Below are positions 15,818-23,918 of a stretch of DNA of 37,889 nt, piece by piece (the stretch's first letter is position 1; every line of letters starts with the position of its first letter). The notes beneath the pieces are model-generated. The model did no database searches. It had not been told where the DNA came from and saw only the letters and a list, made by a program, of their open reading frames with translations. The position numbers were made by a program, and so were the translations under genes. The stretch covers positions 1 through 37,889 of the forward strand of contig NZ_CAKZIK010000048.1 in assembly GCF_936933875.1 (NCBI RefSeq), written 5' to 3'. This stretch comes from an uncultured Chryseobacterium sp. (lineage in GTDB: Bacteria; Bacteroidota; Bacteroidia; Flavobacteriales; Weeksellaceae).

Positions 15818-18745
15818 TTAAAATCCTAAAGTAAATCCTAAGGATATTGTTTTCATTAAATATGATCTACTATCTGTTGTCCCAGCAATACTCTGTTCAG
15901 GATCAATACCTTCATGTGATTGCCAAGTCCAAAGATTGTCACCTTGCAAGAATAATCTCATCTGCTTGATGCCCCAACTCTCTAACATTGATTTATCAAT
16001 ATTATAACCTAATGTTAGCGATTTAAGCCTTACATAATCATTTTTAAATAAGAATCTTGTAGATGAAGATGCATTGTCGTTCTGCATTTGAATGTTCATT
16101 GGGATGGCAGAAGTATCTCCAGGCTGTTGCCAAGCATTCATTACATCAACAGATTGTTGATAGCCTGGTCTTGAGAAGCCAGACATTAATGCTGCATAAG
16201 ACGAATCATATACATAAGCACCGAAACTAAAGTTAAATAATGCGTTAAGATCTAAATTTTTCCATCTAAAATAATTTGTGAAACCTCCCGTAACATCTGG
16301 CAGTGAACTACCCACATAACTCTTATTAGCTTCGACATTGGCAACTGAGTAAGTACTAGTTGTGCCCAAAGTTACATTACCGTTAGCATCTGTTGTTTTA
16401 GTTTGCCAAGTACCCATACCTGTTGCAGGATCAACGCCTGTCCACACTGGAAGATAAAAATCATAAAGTGATTGTCCTACCGCCCATCTTTTTGTTCCGT
16501 TCTGGAATGAAGCCTGAGTTAGTTCTGTAATTTTATTCTTTACAAAAGAAAGATTTAAGCCAGTACTCCATTCGAAATCATTGCTTCTTGTATTAATTGA
16601 ATTTAAAGCAACTTCCCAACCATAATTCTTGATACTACCAACATTTGTAGTAATTGAAGTATTGCCAGTAGAACCAGGAAGTGGTTTTGCATAAATTAGA
16701 TCAATAGATTCTCTATTAAACCAGTCAACCGATCCAGATAGTCTGTTCCTAAACAGTCCAAAGTCTAATCCAAAGTTAGTGGAAGCTGTTTTTTCCCAAG
16801 TTAGATTATAATCATTAACAGAACCAAGAATAACACCTGTTTCATCAAGTTGATTCCAACCAGTGTTGAAAAGAGTTAAGTAAGGAAAATATCCAATACC
16901 TCTGTTATTTCCTAATTCTCCATAGGAGGCTCTTAATTTCAAATTATTAACAGTTTCATTTCCATTAAGAAAACCTTCTCTTGAAATCACCCACGATCCA
17001 CCAACGGAATAAAAATCACCCCATCTTGTCTCTGGTGAAAATTTAGTTGATCCATCTTTTCTGTATGACCCTTCTAAGAAATATTTGTTTTGATAGTTAT
17101 ACATCAATCTTCCCATGTAACTTACCATTCTTTCTCGATCAATATATCCACCAACCGATTCCGGTTTTGTAGAACCATTAAGAACATATACATTAGGCAA
17201 ATAACCTGTCGCCTGCGCAGATAGTCCATCATAAGTAAACTGATAAACCTCAAAAATACCTTGTGCACCCAAAGAATGATTCCCAAATCTTCTATTATAA
17301 TTTAAGCTGTTAGTAAAATTTACAGTTTTGCCCAAATTTCTGTCCTGAGAAACTCTACCTCCTACTGAAGCTGCAGAACCATATGCATAATGGTCATAAT
17401 AATACTCATCTAACATATATTGCTCATAACCTAACAATGATTTCAAAGATAAATTTTCGTTAAAAAAAGCTTCAGCAAAACCATTTGCTGTAAAAGTAGT
17501 CCTTTTAACCGTATTTTTGTTATTGTAAAGAGCCCCTACCGCATTTTCATTTTCAAACAAAGGTCTTTGTTGGTTTAAAAGTCCTGCACCGTTTGCACCA
17601 TAGTCATAAATTGGGTTTCCAAAAGAATCAAGCATTAGATTACCATCTACATCATGACGATATAGTGGATAAATATTAGCTAAACTATAAATCCATTGGA
17701 TACTACTCGCATAAGTATTACCTGATTGCACAGGATAATTCTGACCTGATGCCGTATAAGCCCCATTAAGTCCAACTTTTAACCAATCTTTAGCTTTTGT
17801 TTCAACGTTTATTCTTACACCCGTTCTTTCAAAATTAGAACTTTTAACAGAGCCGTCCATATTAAGGTAGTCTGCGGCTAAGAAATAAGTTGTTTTTGTA
17901 TCACCTCCACTAACACTAAATCTATGTTCTTGCTTAAATGCACTTTTATTTAGAATTTGATTTGCCCAATTGTTATCCCAAAGCAATTTTGCTCCTGAAA
18001 CTATATTTCCGTCCGTTCCAACAGGATTAACAACATTATAAGGATTATAACCTAAATAACCTATCAAATTATTTGTTGCGTTAGCAGCTGCAGTTGCTTC
18101 GCTTTGCTTTGATGAATATTGATAAAAATTCTTAAGCCCTTGCCAAGAATACTTCATATAATCTTCTGCCCCAAGTGTTTTATGTAACTTAACGGCAGGT
18201 GATGAAACTCCCGCTAATGAAGTGAGTGTTACAAGGGGAGCAGTGTTTAATCTACCTTTTTTAGTAGTTATAACAAGGACACCATTAGCCGCCCTTGACC
18301 CATACAAAGCTGTTGATCCAGCATCTTTCAATAGGTTCATTGATTCAACCTGATCTTGAGAAATACTGTTAATATTACCATTATATGGTACACCATCCAC
18401 AACAATTAATGGTTGCGTACTAGCATTAATAGAGCCAACACCCCTTACAAATATCGATGGATTATCACCGGGCTGACCTCCTGAGGTAATTACATTTACA
18501 CCCGCTACCGTTCCCTGCAATGCCGATACAACACTGGTTGCCTGCTGTGTTTGAAGTACTTTTTTGTCAACAGTTGCTACTGAACCTACAATAGCTTCTC
18601 TTTTTTGTGCACCATAAGCAACAACAACCACTTCTTCAATTTCATTGGTTTTTTGACTCAAAGTGTCATTTTTTGTTTGCGCAAGCATTAAGCCACCAAT
18701 AAAGAAGGCTGCCCCTGCATTTACAAATCGTAATTTAACATTCAT
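15818..18745 (-). CDS. SusC/RagA-family TonB-dependent outer-membrane transporter
   Basis: This second SusC-like importer has about 975 residues from the ATG at 18745. A signal peptide (1-22) is followed by the TonB box IEEVVVVAYGAQ (36-47). The plug carries PLIVVDGVPYNG and TALYGSRAANGVLVITTKKG, and the barrel ends in ISLGFTLGF. As in the other operon, the TonB box directly follows the signal peptide, with no N-terminal CarboxypepD-regulatory-like domain. A TTG-initiated extension to 18775 is rejected because it lies inside the -7 promoter box. The LQGDNLWTWQSHEGIDPE segment near the C-terminus is the usual SusC-family signature. It is co-transcribed with the downstream SusD gene. Confidence 0.95.
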   Translation of the reverse strand: MNVKLRFVNAGAAFFIGGLMLAQTKNDTLSQKTNEIEEVVVVAYGAQKREAIVGSVATVDKKVLQTQQATSVVSALQGTVAGVNVITSGGQPGDNPSIFVRGVGSINASTQPLIVVDGVPYNGNINSISQDQVESMNLLKDAGSTALYGSRAANGVLVITTKKGRLNTAPLVTLTSLAGVSSPAVKLHKTLGAEDYMKYSWQGLKNFYQYSSKQSEATAAANATNNLIGYLGYNPYNVVNPVGTDGNIVSGAKLLWDNNWANQILNKSAFKQEHRFSVSGGDTKTTYFLAADYLNMDGSVKSSNFERTGVRINVETKAKDWLKVGLNGAYTASGQNYPVQSGNTYASSIQWIYSLANIYPLYRHDVDGNLMLDSFGNPIYDYGANGAGLLNQQRPLFENENAVGALYNNKNTVKRTTFTANGFAEAFFNENLSLKSLLGYEQYMLDEYYYDHYAYGSAASVGGRVSQDRNLGKTVNFTNSLNYNRRFGNHSLGAQGIFEVYQFTYDGLSAQATGYLPNVYVLNGSTKPESVGGYIDRERMVSYMGRLMYNYQNKYFLEGSYRKDGSTKFSPETRWGDFYSVGGSWVISREGFLNGNETVNNLKLRASYGELGNNRGIGYFPYLTLFNTGWNQLDETGVILGSVNDYNLTWEKTASTNFGLDFGLFRNRLSGSVDWFNRESIDLIYAKPLPGSTGNTSITTNVGSIKNYGWEVALNSINTRSNDFEWSTGLNLSFVKNKITELTQASFQNGTKRWAVGQSLYDFYLPVWTGVDPATGMGTWQTKTTDANGNVTLGTTSTYSVANVEANKSYVGSSLPDVTGGFTNYFRWKNLDLNALFNFSFGAYVYDSSYAALMSGFSRPGYQQSVDVMNAWQQPGDTSAIPMNIQMQNDNASSSTRFLFKNDYVRLKSLTLGYNIDKSMLESWGIKQMRLFLQGDNLWTWQSHEGIDPEQSIAGTTDSRSYLMKTISLGFTLGF

Positions 18746-18772
18746 ATTAATAAAATTTAATATTATTTTTGA

Positions 18773-18803
18773 CAAAAATGTTAATTTTTTTTAACATTTG
18801 CAA
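18773..18803 (-). promoter_or_regulatory. Promoter of the second SusCD operon with embedded palindrome
   Basis: The minus strand carries a TTGC -33 box (18800-18803), a 19-bp spacer and CATTTTTG as the -7 box (18773-18780). The inverted repeat ATGTTAA (18778-18784) N6 TTAACAT (18791-18797) matches the one upstream of the other SusC gene in both arms and in position relative to the -33/-7 boxes. The remaining 18804-19010 stretch is AT-rich without a gene. It contains weaker GTTAA/TTAAC pairs (18863-18869 with 18914-18920; 18999-19003 with 19006-19010) that may be chance. Confidence 0.7.
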
Positions 18804-19011
18804 GTTTTTTTTTAATTATTCTTCGAAAAGATTTTACATTATAATTAAGATATCTAAAATTACTGTTAAAACATGAGGAAAATATTGAAATAAAATTTTG
18901 AAAATATTAATAATTAACAGTCTTAAATTTTAGTGTTATTTAATGGAGTAAGGTTAGGAATTTAACTTTTATTTATTCTTTAGGATAATAATAACACAGT
19001 TAATCTTAACC

Positions 19012-19040
19012 AAAAAACCCGGCTGAAAAATCAACCGGGC
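19012..19040 (-). terminator. Intrinsic terminator of the rimP-nusA-infB operon
   Basis: On the minus strand CCCGGTTGA pairs with TCAGCCGGG (one G-U pair, 9 bp in all) around a 4-nt T-rich loop, followed by six T (complement of 19012-19017). The G-U pair only forms in minus-strand RNA, which fits its position 23 nt after the infB stop. Confidence 0.88.
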
Positions 19041-19062
19041 TTTGTATGAGATTTGAAACTGA

Positions 19063-21903
19063 CTATTTCAATTTTTTCTTTACTTCTACTTCTTCGTAAA
19101 CTTCAAGGATGTCGCCTACTTCAATGTCGTTGTAACCTTTGATGTTCAAACCACATTCGTAACCCTTGGTTACTTCTTTTACATCATCTTTGAAACGTTT
19201 CAGTGATTCCAGCTCTCCGTCGAATTTCACGATACCATCACGAAGCAATCTGATCTTCGAGTTTCTTGTAACTTTTCCGGTAAGAACCATACATCCCGCA
19301 ATAGAACCAACTTTCGAAATTTTGAAAACTTCACGGATTTCTACGTTACCGATAACTTCTTCTTTAATTTCCGGCGAAAGCAATCCTTCCATCGCTTCTT
19401 TAACTTCATCAATTGCTTTATAGATGACAGAATACGTTCTGATTTCGATTTCTTCTCTGTCTGCCAAATCCTTTGCGTTTGCTCCGGCTCTTACGTTAAA
19501 TCCAATGATAATGGCATCAGAAGCCGTTGCTAAGTTCACATCAGACTCGGTAATTTGACCTACACCTTTATGAAGAATATTCACATTGATTTCCTCTGTA
19601 GACAATCTTTGTAACTGGTCAGAAAGTGCTTCCACAGAACCGTCCACGTCACCTTTCAAGATAATATTCAGTTCTTTGAACTCTCCAAGAGCAATACGTC
19701 TTCCAAGTTCCTCAAGCGTTGTATGTTTTTTCGTTCTGATGGAAAGTTCACGCTGCAGTTGCTCACGCTTATTGGCTATTGATTTTGCTTCAGATTCATC
19801 TTCATAAACTCTGAACTTATCACCGGCTGTAGGAGCTCCGTCCAAACCAAGAATTGTTGCAGGGATAGAAGGCCCCGCTTCTTTCATGTTTCTTCCACGC
19901 TCATCCAACATTGCTTTTACCTTACCGTGGTTTTTACCGGCAAGAACGTAATCTCCTACTCTTAAGGTTCCGGTTTGTACCAACATGGTTGCTACATAAC
20001 CTCTACCTTTATCAAGTGATGCTTCAATTACAACACCCTGTGCATTTCTGTCCGGATTCGCTTTCAGTTCTAGCATTTCTGCCTGAAGCAATACTTTCTC
20101 CAACAACAAATCTACATTGTTACCAAATTTCGCTGAAACCTCCTGAGACTGAACATTTCCACCCCATTCTTCTACCAAAATATTCATGGCAGAAAGTTGT
20201 TCACGGATTTTATCCGGATTTGCGTTTGGCTTATCAACTTTGTTCAAAGCGATAATCATTGGTACCCCTGCAGCTTGTGCGTGAGAAATTGCTTCTTTGG
20301 TTTGAGGCATTACATCATCATCGGCAGCAATTACGATAATAGCGATATCGGTAATTTGTGCACCTCTTGCTCTCATCGCGGTAAACGCTTCGTGACCTGG
20401 TGTATCTAAGAATGTAATTCTTTGTCCGCTTTCCAATTTTACGTTGTATGCACCAATGTGCTGCGTAATCCCTCCAGATTCACCAGCGATTACGTTGGTT
20501 TTTCTAATGTAGTCAAGTAGGGAGGTTTTACCGTGGTCAACGTGTCCCATTACTGTAACGATTGGCGCTCTTGCAACCAAATCTTCTTCTGCATCTTCCA
20601 CCTCATCTGCAAGGCCTTCTTCAAGGTCTGCATCGGCAAATTCAATTTTATAACCGAATTCGTCAGCTACAAGTAAAAGCGTATCTGCTTCCAAACGTTG
20701 GTTCATGGTTACCATTACCCCAAGAGAGAAACATGCTGAAATTACTTCTGTCGGGCTTACGTTCATCAAACTTGCCAATTCACCAACAGTGATGAATTCA
20801 GTAACTTTTAATGTTCTGTCCGCAGCATCCATTTCCTGCTGAAGTTCATCCTGCTCTCTTCTGAAAACTCTTTTCTCCTTACGATATTTAGCACCTTTGT
20901 TTTTGGCACCTTTACCCTGAAGTTTTTCAAGCGTCTCCTTGATTTGATTTTTTACCTGCTCATCTGTTAATTCTACAGGCATTACACGGTCTGCACCTCT
21001 TCTGCTTCCACCACGGTTGCTGTTATTGTTACCTCCGCGGTTTCCACCCTGTTGAGGACGGTTTCCGTTATTGTTGTACGGACGGTTTCCACCTCCGCCT
21101 TGAGAATTGTTATTGTTATTGCCTCCCTGACCTTGGTTTTGGTTCCCACCTTGACCTTGATTAGGCTTTTCAATTCTTTTTCTTTTCTTTTTATTGGCAT
21201 TGTTGCCACCTCCGCTTGTGCTTGGCTTCTTTTCGAACTGCGTTAAATCCACAGTTTGCTTCAAAATTTTTGGCCCATCCAATTTTTGGTATTGGGTTTC
21301 AATTTTTACCGGCACGTCGGAAGTTTCAGTTGCAGGAGTTGTTTGTGCAAGAGGTTGAGCAACAGGTTTTTCTTGCACAACAGGAGCTGCAGCTTCTGTA
21401 GGTTTCGGAGTTTCCTGAACCTCTTCTTTCTTTTTATTTTTTGAAGCAGGCTTAGATGAAGATTCCAACTGAGAAAGGTCAATTTTATCAAGAACTTTAA
21501 ATTCCTGTTTTTCCTTTGCTGCCGTTTTTTCTGCTGGAGTTTCTTCAACTTTTGGTTCTGCAACCGGTGTTTCTTCCACCTGAGCTTTGGGCTCCAAATC
21601 TATTTTACCTATAATTTTAGTTTCAGGTCGAAGATTAGCTTTAGCTCTGATTACTTCCGGTTTTTTAGGGGCTTCAATCTCCAATTTTTCTTCCGGAACT
21701 TTAGAAATCACCACTTCATGGGAAGCTTTTCTTTGCTCTCCGTCTTTACGGAACTCCGCTTCCAATGCAGAAAATGCCTGTTCTTCCAAAACAGCATTCG
21801 GGTTACTGTCGATTTCAATACCTTTTGCCTGAAGAAACTCTACGGCTCTCGGTATGGAAATATTCAGTTCCTTTACTGCTTTATTTAATCTTACTTTTGG
21901 CAT
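19063..21903 (-). CDS. infB: Translation initiation factor IF-2
   Basis: IF-2 is the GTPase that brings fMet-tRNA to the 30S subunit and promotes 50S joining. The 946-residue protein has an IF2_N-type start (1-50), a Lys/Glu/Pro-rich stretch and a low-complexity Asn/Gly/Gln-rich linker at about 229-303. A second N-domain lies around 365-420, followed by the G domain with GHVDHGKT (453-460), DTPGHE (500-505) and NKVDKP (554-559). Domain II and the fMet-tRNA-binding C-terminus follow. All G motifs are intact. It is the last gene of the rimP-nusA-infB unit, 76 nt after nusA, and ends at a hairpin terminator. Confidence 0.98.
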   Translation of the reverse strand: MPKVRLNKAVKELNISIPRAVEFLQAKGIEIDSNPNAVLEEQAFSALEAEFRKDGEQRKASHEVVISKVPEEKLEIEAPKKPEVIRAKANLRPETKIIGKIDLEPKAQVEETPVAEPKVEETPAEKTAAKEKQEFKVLDKIDLSQLESSSKPASKNKKKEEVQETPKPTEAAAPVVQEKPVAQPLAQTTPATETSDVPVKIETQYQKLDGPKILKQTVDLTQFEKKPSTSGGGNNANKKKRKRIEKPNQGQGGNQNQGQGGNNNNNSQGGGGNRPYNNNGNRPQQGGNRGGNNNSNRGGSRRGADRVMPVELTDEQVKNQIKETLEKLQGKGAKNKGAKYRKEKRVFRREQDELQQEMDAADRTLKVTEFITVGELASLMNVSPTEVISACFSLGVMVTMNQRLEADTLLLVADEFGYKIEFADADLEEGLADEVEDAEEDLVARAPIVTVMGHVDHGKTSLLDYIRKTNVIAGESGGITQHIGAYNVKLESGQRITFLDTPGHEAFTAMRARGAQITDIAIIVIAADDDVMPQTKEAISHAQAAGVPMIIALNKVDKPNANPDKIREQLSAMNILVEEWGGNVQSQEVSAKFGNNVDLLLEKVLLQAEMLELKANPDRNAQGVVIEASLDKGRGYVATMLVQTGTLRVGDYVLAGKNHGKVKAMLDERGRNMKEAGPSIPATILGLDGAPTAGDKFRVYEDESEAKSIANKREQLQRELSIRTKKHTTLEELGRRIALGEFKELNIILKGDVDGSVEALSDQLQRLSTEEINVNILHKGVGQITESDVNLATASDAIIIGFNVRAGANAKDLADREEIEIRTYSVIYKAIDEVKEAMEGLLSPEIKEEVIGNVEIREVFKISKVGSIAGCMVLTGKVTRNSKIRLLRDGIVKFDGELESLKRFKDDVKEVTKGYECGLNIKGYNDIEVGDILEVYEEVEVKKKLK

Positions 21904-21913
21904 ATATTATTTT

Positions 21914-21934
21914 GCTTTATGCTTTACGCTTTAC
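21914..21934. repeat. 7-bp tandem repeat between nusA and infB
   Basis: Three direct copies of a 7-mer lie head to tail: GCTTTAT (21914-21920), GCTTTAC (21921-21927) and GCTTTAC (21928-21934), with a partial fourth beginning GCT. They sit in the 76-nt gap upstream of infB. Function unknown. Confidence 0.7.
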
Positions 21935-21979
21935 GCTGCAAGCTTTTAAAATTAAGTGATTAAGTATTATTTATTTTTT

Positions 21980-23215
21980 TTAGTCTTCAAATTCTTCTTT
22001 CAGAATTCTCTTCACATCTTCTATGGTTTCTTCTTCCAGATCCACCATGTTTAATAATGCATCGGTATCTTTATCCAAGACACTTTTCGCAGTTTCCAAT
22101 CCTACTTTTTGGAACTCATCGATAATCCACTGCTCAATTTCGTCGTTGAATTCTGCTAATTCAACATCATCATCGGCTTGTTTTTCTCTGTAAACATCAA
22201 TTTCATAGCCACTTAACCAAGAAGCCAATCTAATGTTCTGTCCCTGTTTTCCGATGACTTTAGAAATTTCCTCCACCGGCGTGTAAACTAAGGCATATTC
22301 GGTTTCCGTGTTAACTTCAATTTTATTGATGGTAATGTTTCCTAATGCTCTTTTCACCATAATTTCAGGGTTTTTAGAGTACTGGATAACGTCTATATTT
22401 TCATTCTTCAACTCACGTACAACACCATGAATTCTAGAACCTTTCACCCCTACACAAGCTCCAACCGGATCAATTCTGTCGTCATAAGCATCTACAGCGA
22501 TTTTCGCTTTTTCACCCGGAATTCTCACTACTTTTTTCAAAATAATTGTTCCGTCCTGAATTTCAGGAATTTCAAGCTCAAGCAATTTCTCCAAGAATTT
22601 CGGCGCCGTTCTGGAAACGATAATCTGAGGTTTTGCCCCTTTAAAATCAACGCTTTCCACAATGGCACGGATGTTTTCTCCTTTCTTAAAGAAATCCGAA
22701 GGAATTTGGTTTTCTTTTGGTAAAATGAATTCATTCCCTTCATCATCCAACAAAATTACGTGTTTGTGACGAATGTGGTGTACTTCTCCTACAACAATTT
22801 CCCCGATTCTGTCGTGGAATTGCTCATAAAGAACATTATTATTGTATTCCTGCAGTTTGGTTGCCAAAATCTGCTTCAAAGTAAGGATGCTTCTTCTTCC
22901 CAACTGTGCAACAGGAATTTCCTGCGTAAATTCTTCACCAACCTCGAAAGTTGGGTCGATTTTCTTTGCTTCAGAAATTTCAATTTCCAAATCATCATCT
23001 TCAGACATTTCGTCTTCCACGATGGTTTTGTTCAGGAAAATCTGAAAATCTCCTTTATCCGGGTTTACGATTACATCAAAATGGTCATCAGAATCGAATC
23101 TTTTTCTCAACAAAGTCTTCAAAGAATCTTCGATGATGGCCATTAAATCAATCTTGCTAATCCCTTTTTCGTCTTTAAAATCACCAAAGGATTCAATCAA
23201 CGCTAAATTATCCAT
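21980..23215 (-). CDS. nusA: Transcription termination/antitermination factor NusA
   Basis: NusA binds RNA polymerase and nascent RNA and modulates pausing, termination and antitermination. The 411-residue chain has the NusA N-terminal domain (about 1-130), an S1 domain (about 137-203) and KH1 with the hallmark DPVGACVG (249-256). KH2 carries IGKQGQNIRLA (321-331). There is a short acidic tail and no C-terminal acidic-repeat domains as in E. coli, which is normal for Bacteroidota. It sits between rimP (64 nt upstream) and infB, the classic bacterial order. Confidence 0.97.
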   Translation of the reverse strand: MDNLALIESFGDFKDEKGISKIDLMAIIEDSLKTLLRKRFDSDDHFDVIVNPDKGDFQIFLNKTIVEDEMSEDDDLEIEISEAKKIDPTFEVGEEFTQEIPVAQLGRRSILTLKQILATKLQEYNNNVLYEQFHDRIGEIVVGEVHHIRHKHVILLDDEGNEFILPKENQIPSDFFKKGENIRAIVESVDFKGAKPQIIVSRTAPKFLEKLLELEIPEIQDGTIILKKVVRIPGEKAKIAVDAYDDRIDPVGACVGVKGSRIHGVVRELKNENIDVIQYSKNPEIMVKRALGNITINKIEVNTETEYALVYTPVEEISKVIGKQGQNIRLASWLSGYEIDVYREKQADDDVELAEFNDEIEQWIIDEFQKVGLETAKSVLDKDTDALLNMVDLEEETIEDVKRILKEEFED

Positions 23216-23279
23216 GTTTTTATAATTGATTTTGATAAATGATTTCTGATTTTTAGAATCAACAACCTTTTATCTTTAG

Positions 23280-23747
23280 TTAAAATTTAATTGCTACTAA
23301 TGCTTTTTTAATCTCGCTGTACGGAATTTCTTTTTCTTCCACTACATCCACTTTCCCTTTTCCTACTTCTTTTGGCTTTCTGTATTTTAAAGTCAAAGTA
23401 ATTTTATCTTCATCTACTTTAGAAAGTTCGCCTTCAATTTTGGAGCTATCGTTCATCAGAATGTCTAATGTTCTGCCCAAATTTTTTCTGTACTGCCTTG
23501 GTGTTGAAAGCGGCTCGCTTAAACCTGCACTCATCACCTGAAGACTGAAATCGTGTTCTTCTCTGTCCATATTAAACTCGATAGCACGACTTGCATCCAG
23601 ACAATCCTGAAGCGAAACGCCGTTATCTCCGTCCAATATTACCGTTACATCATCTCCTGCAGAAATTTTAAGGTCGATTAAAAACAAATCTTCTCTTTCT
23701 TTCAGGAAATCGTTCAATAACTCTTCTACTCTGTTTCTAAATTCCAT
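23280..23747 (-). CDS. rimP: Ribosome maturation factor RimP
   Basis: RimP assists maturation of the 30S ribosomal subunit. The 155-residue length is normal. Recognisable parts are the N-terminal alpha/beta domain with VTVILDGDNGVSLQDCLDAS (about 34-53), the SAGLSEPL stretch that corresponds to the family SPGLxRPL motif, and a C-terminal Sm-like part with IEGELSKVDEDKITL. It is the first gene of rimP-nusA-infB. The ATG at 23747 follows a leader of about 64 nt that contains a hairpin. Confidence 0.94.
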   Translation of the reverse strand: MEFRNRVEELLNDFLKEREDLFLIDLKISAGDDVTVILDGDNGVSLQDCLDASRAIEFNMDREEHDFSLQVMSAGLSEPLSTPRQYRKNLGRTLDILMNDSSKIEGELSKVDEDKITLTLKYRKPKEVGKGKVDVVEEKEIPYSEIKKALVAIKF

Positions 23748-23767
23748 AATGCTGAATTAAGGCTACG

Positions 23768-23794
23768 AAAAAAGGCTTTCTTCCGAAGGCCTTT
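23768..23794 (-). promoter_or_regulatory. Leader hairpin with U-run upstream of rimP (candidate attenuator)
   Basis: On the minus strand AAAGGC-C-TTC, loop GGAA and GAA-A-GCCTTT form a 10-position stem with one C-A mismatch, and the T-run continues past the stem (six T in all, complement of 23768-23773). It lies between the predicted transcript start (about 23811) and the rimP ATG (23747), so it is inside the operon leader. It resembles an intrinsic terminator placed as an attenuator. Confidence 0.5.
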
Positions 23795-23817
23795 CCATTT
23801 TTTCCGTAAATCTTTTG

Positions 23818-23848
23818 CAAATATACAACATTTCTACATACTATGCAA
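23818..23848 (-). promoter_or_regulatory. Promoter of the rimP-nusA-infB operon
   Basis: On the minus strand a -33 TTGC box (23845-23848), a 19-bp spacer and a -7 TATATTTG box (23818-23825) match the Bacteroidota consensus fully, with the same 19-bp spacing as both SusC promoters. Confidence 0.72.
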
Positions 23849-23885
23849 TTCTTTATGAAAGTAAGCTTCCAACCTCAATTTTATT

Positions 23886-23900
23886 TATCTTTGCAAAGAT
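23886..23900 (+). promoter_or_regulatory. ugd -7 promoter element overlapped by a 14-bp palindrome
   Basis: TATCTTTG (23886-23893) is a full -7 match, 26 nt upstream of the ugd start codon. A perfect 14-bp palindrome, ATCTTTGCAAAGAT (23887-23900), covers the box and runs toward the expected transcription start. No clear -33 box is seen. The gap 23748-23918 therefore carries divergent promoters for rimP and ugd. Confidence 0.6.
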
Positions 23901-23918
23901 TTATTAAAAACTCAGATT

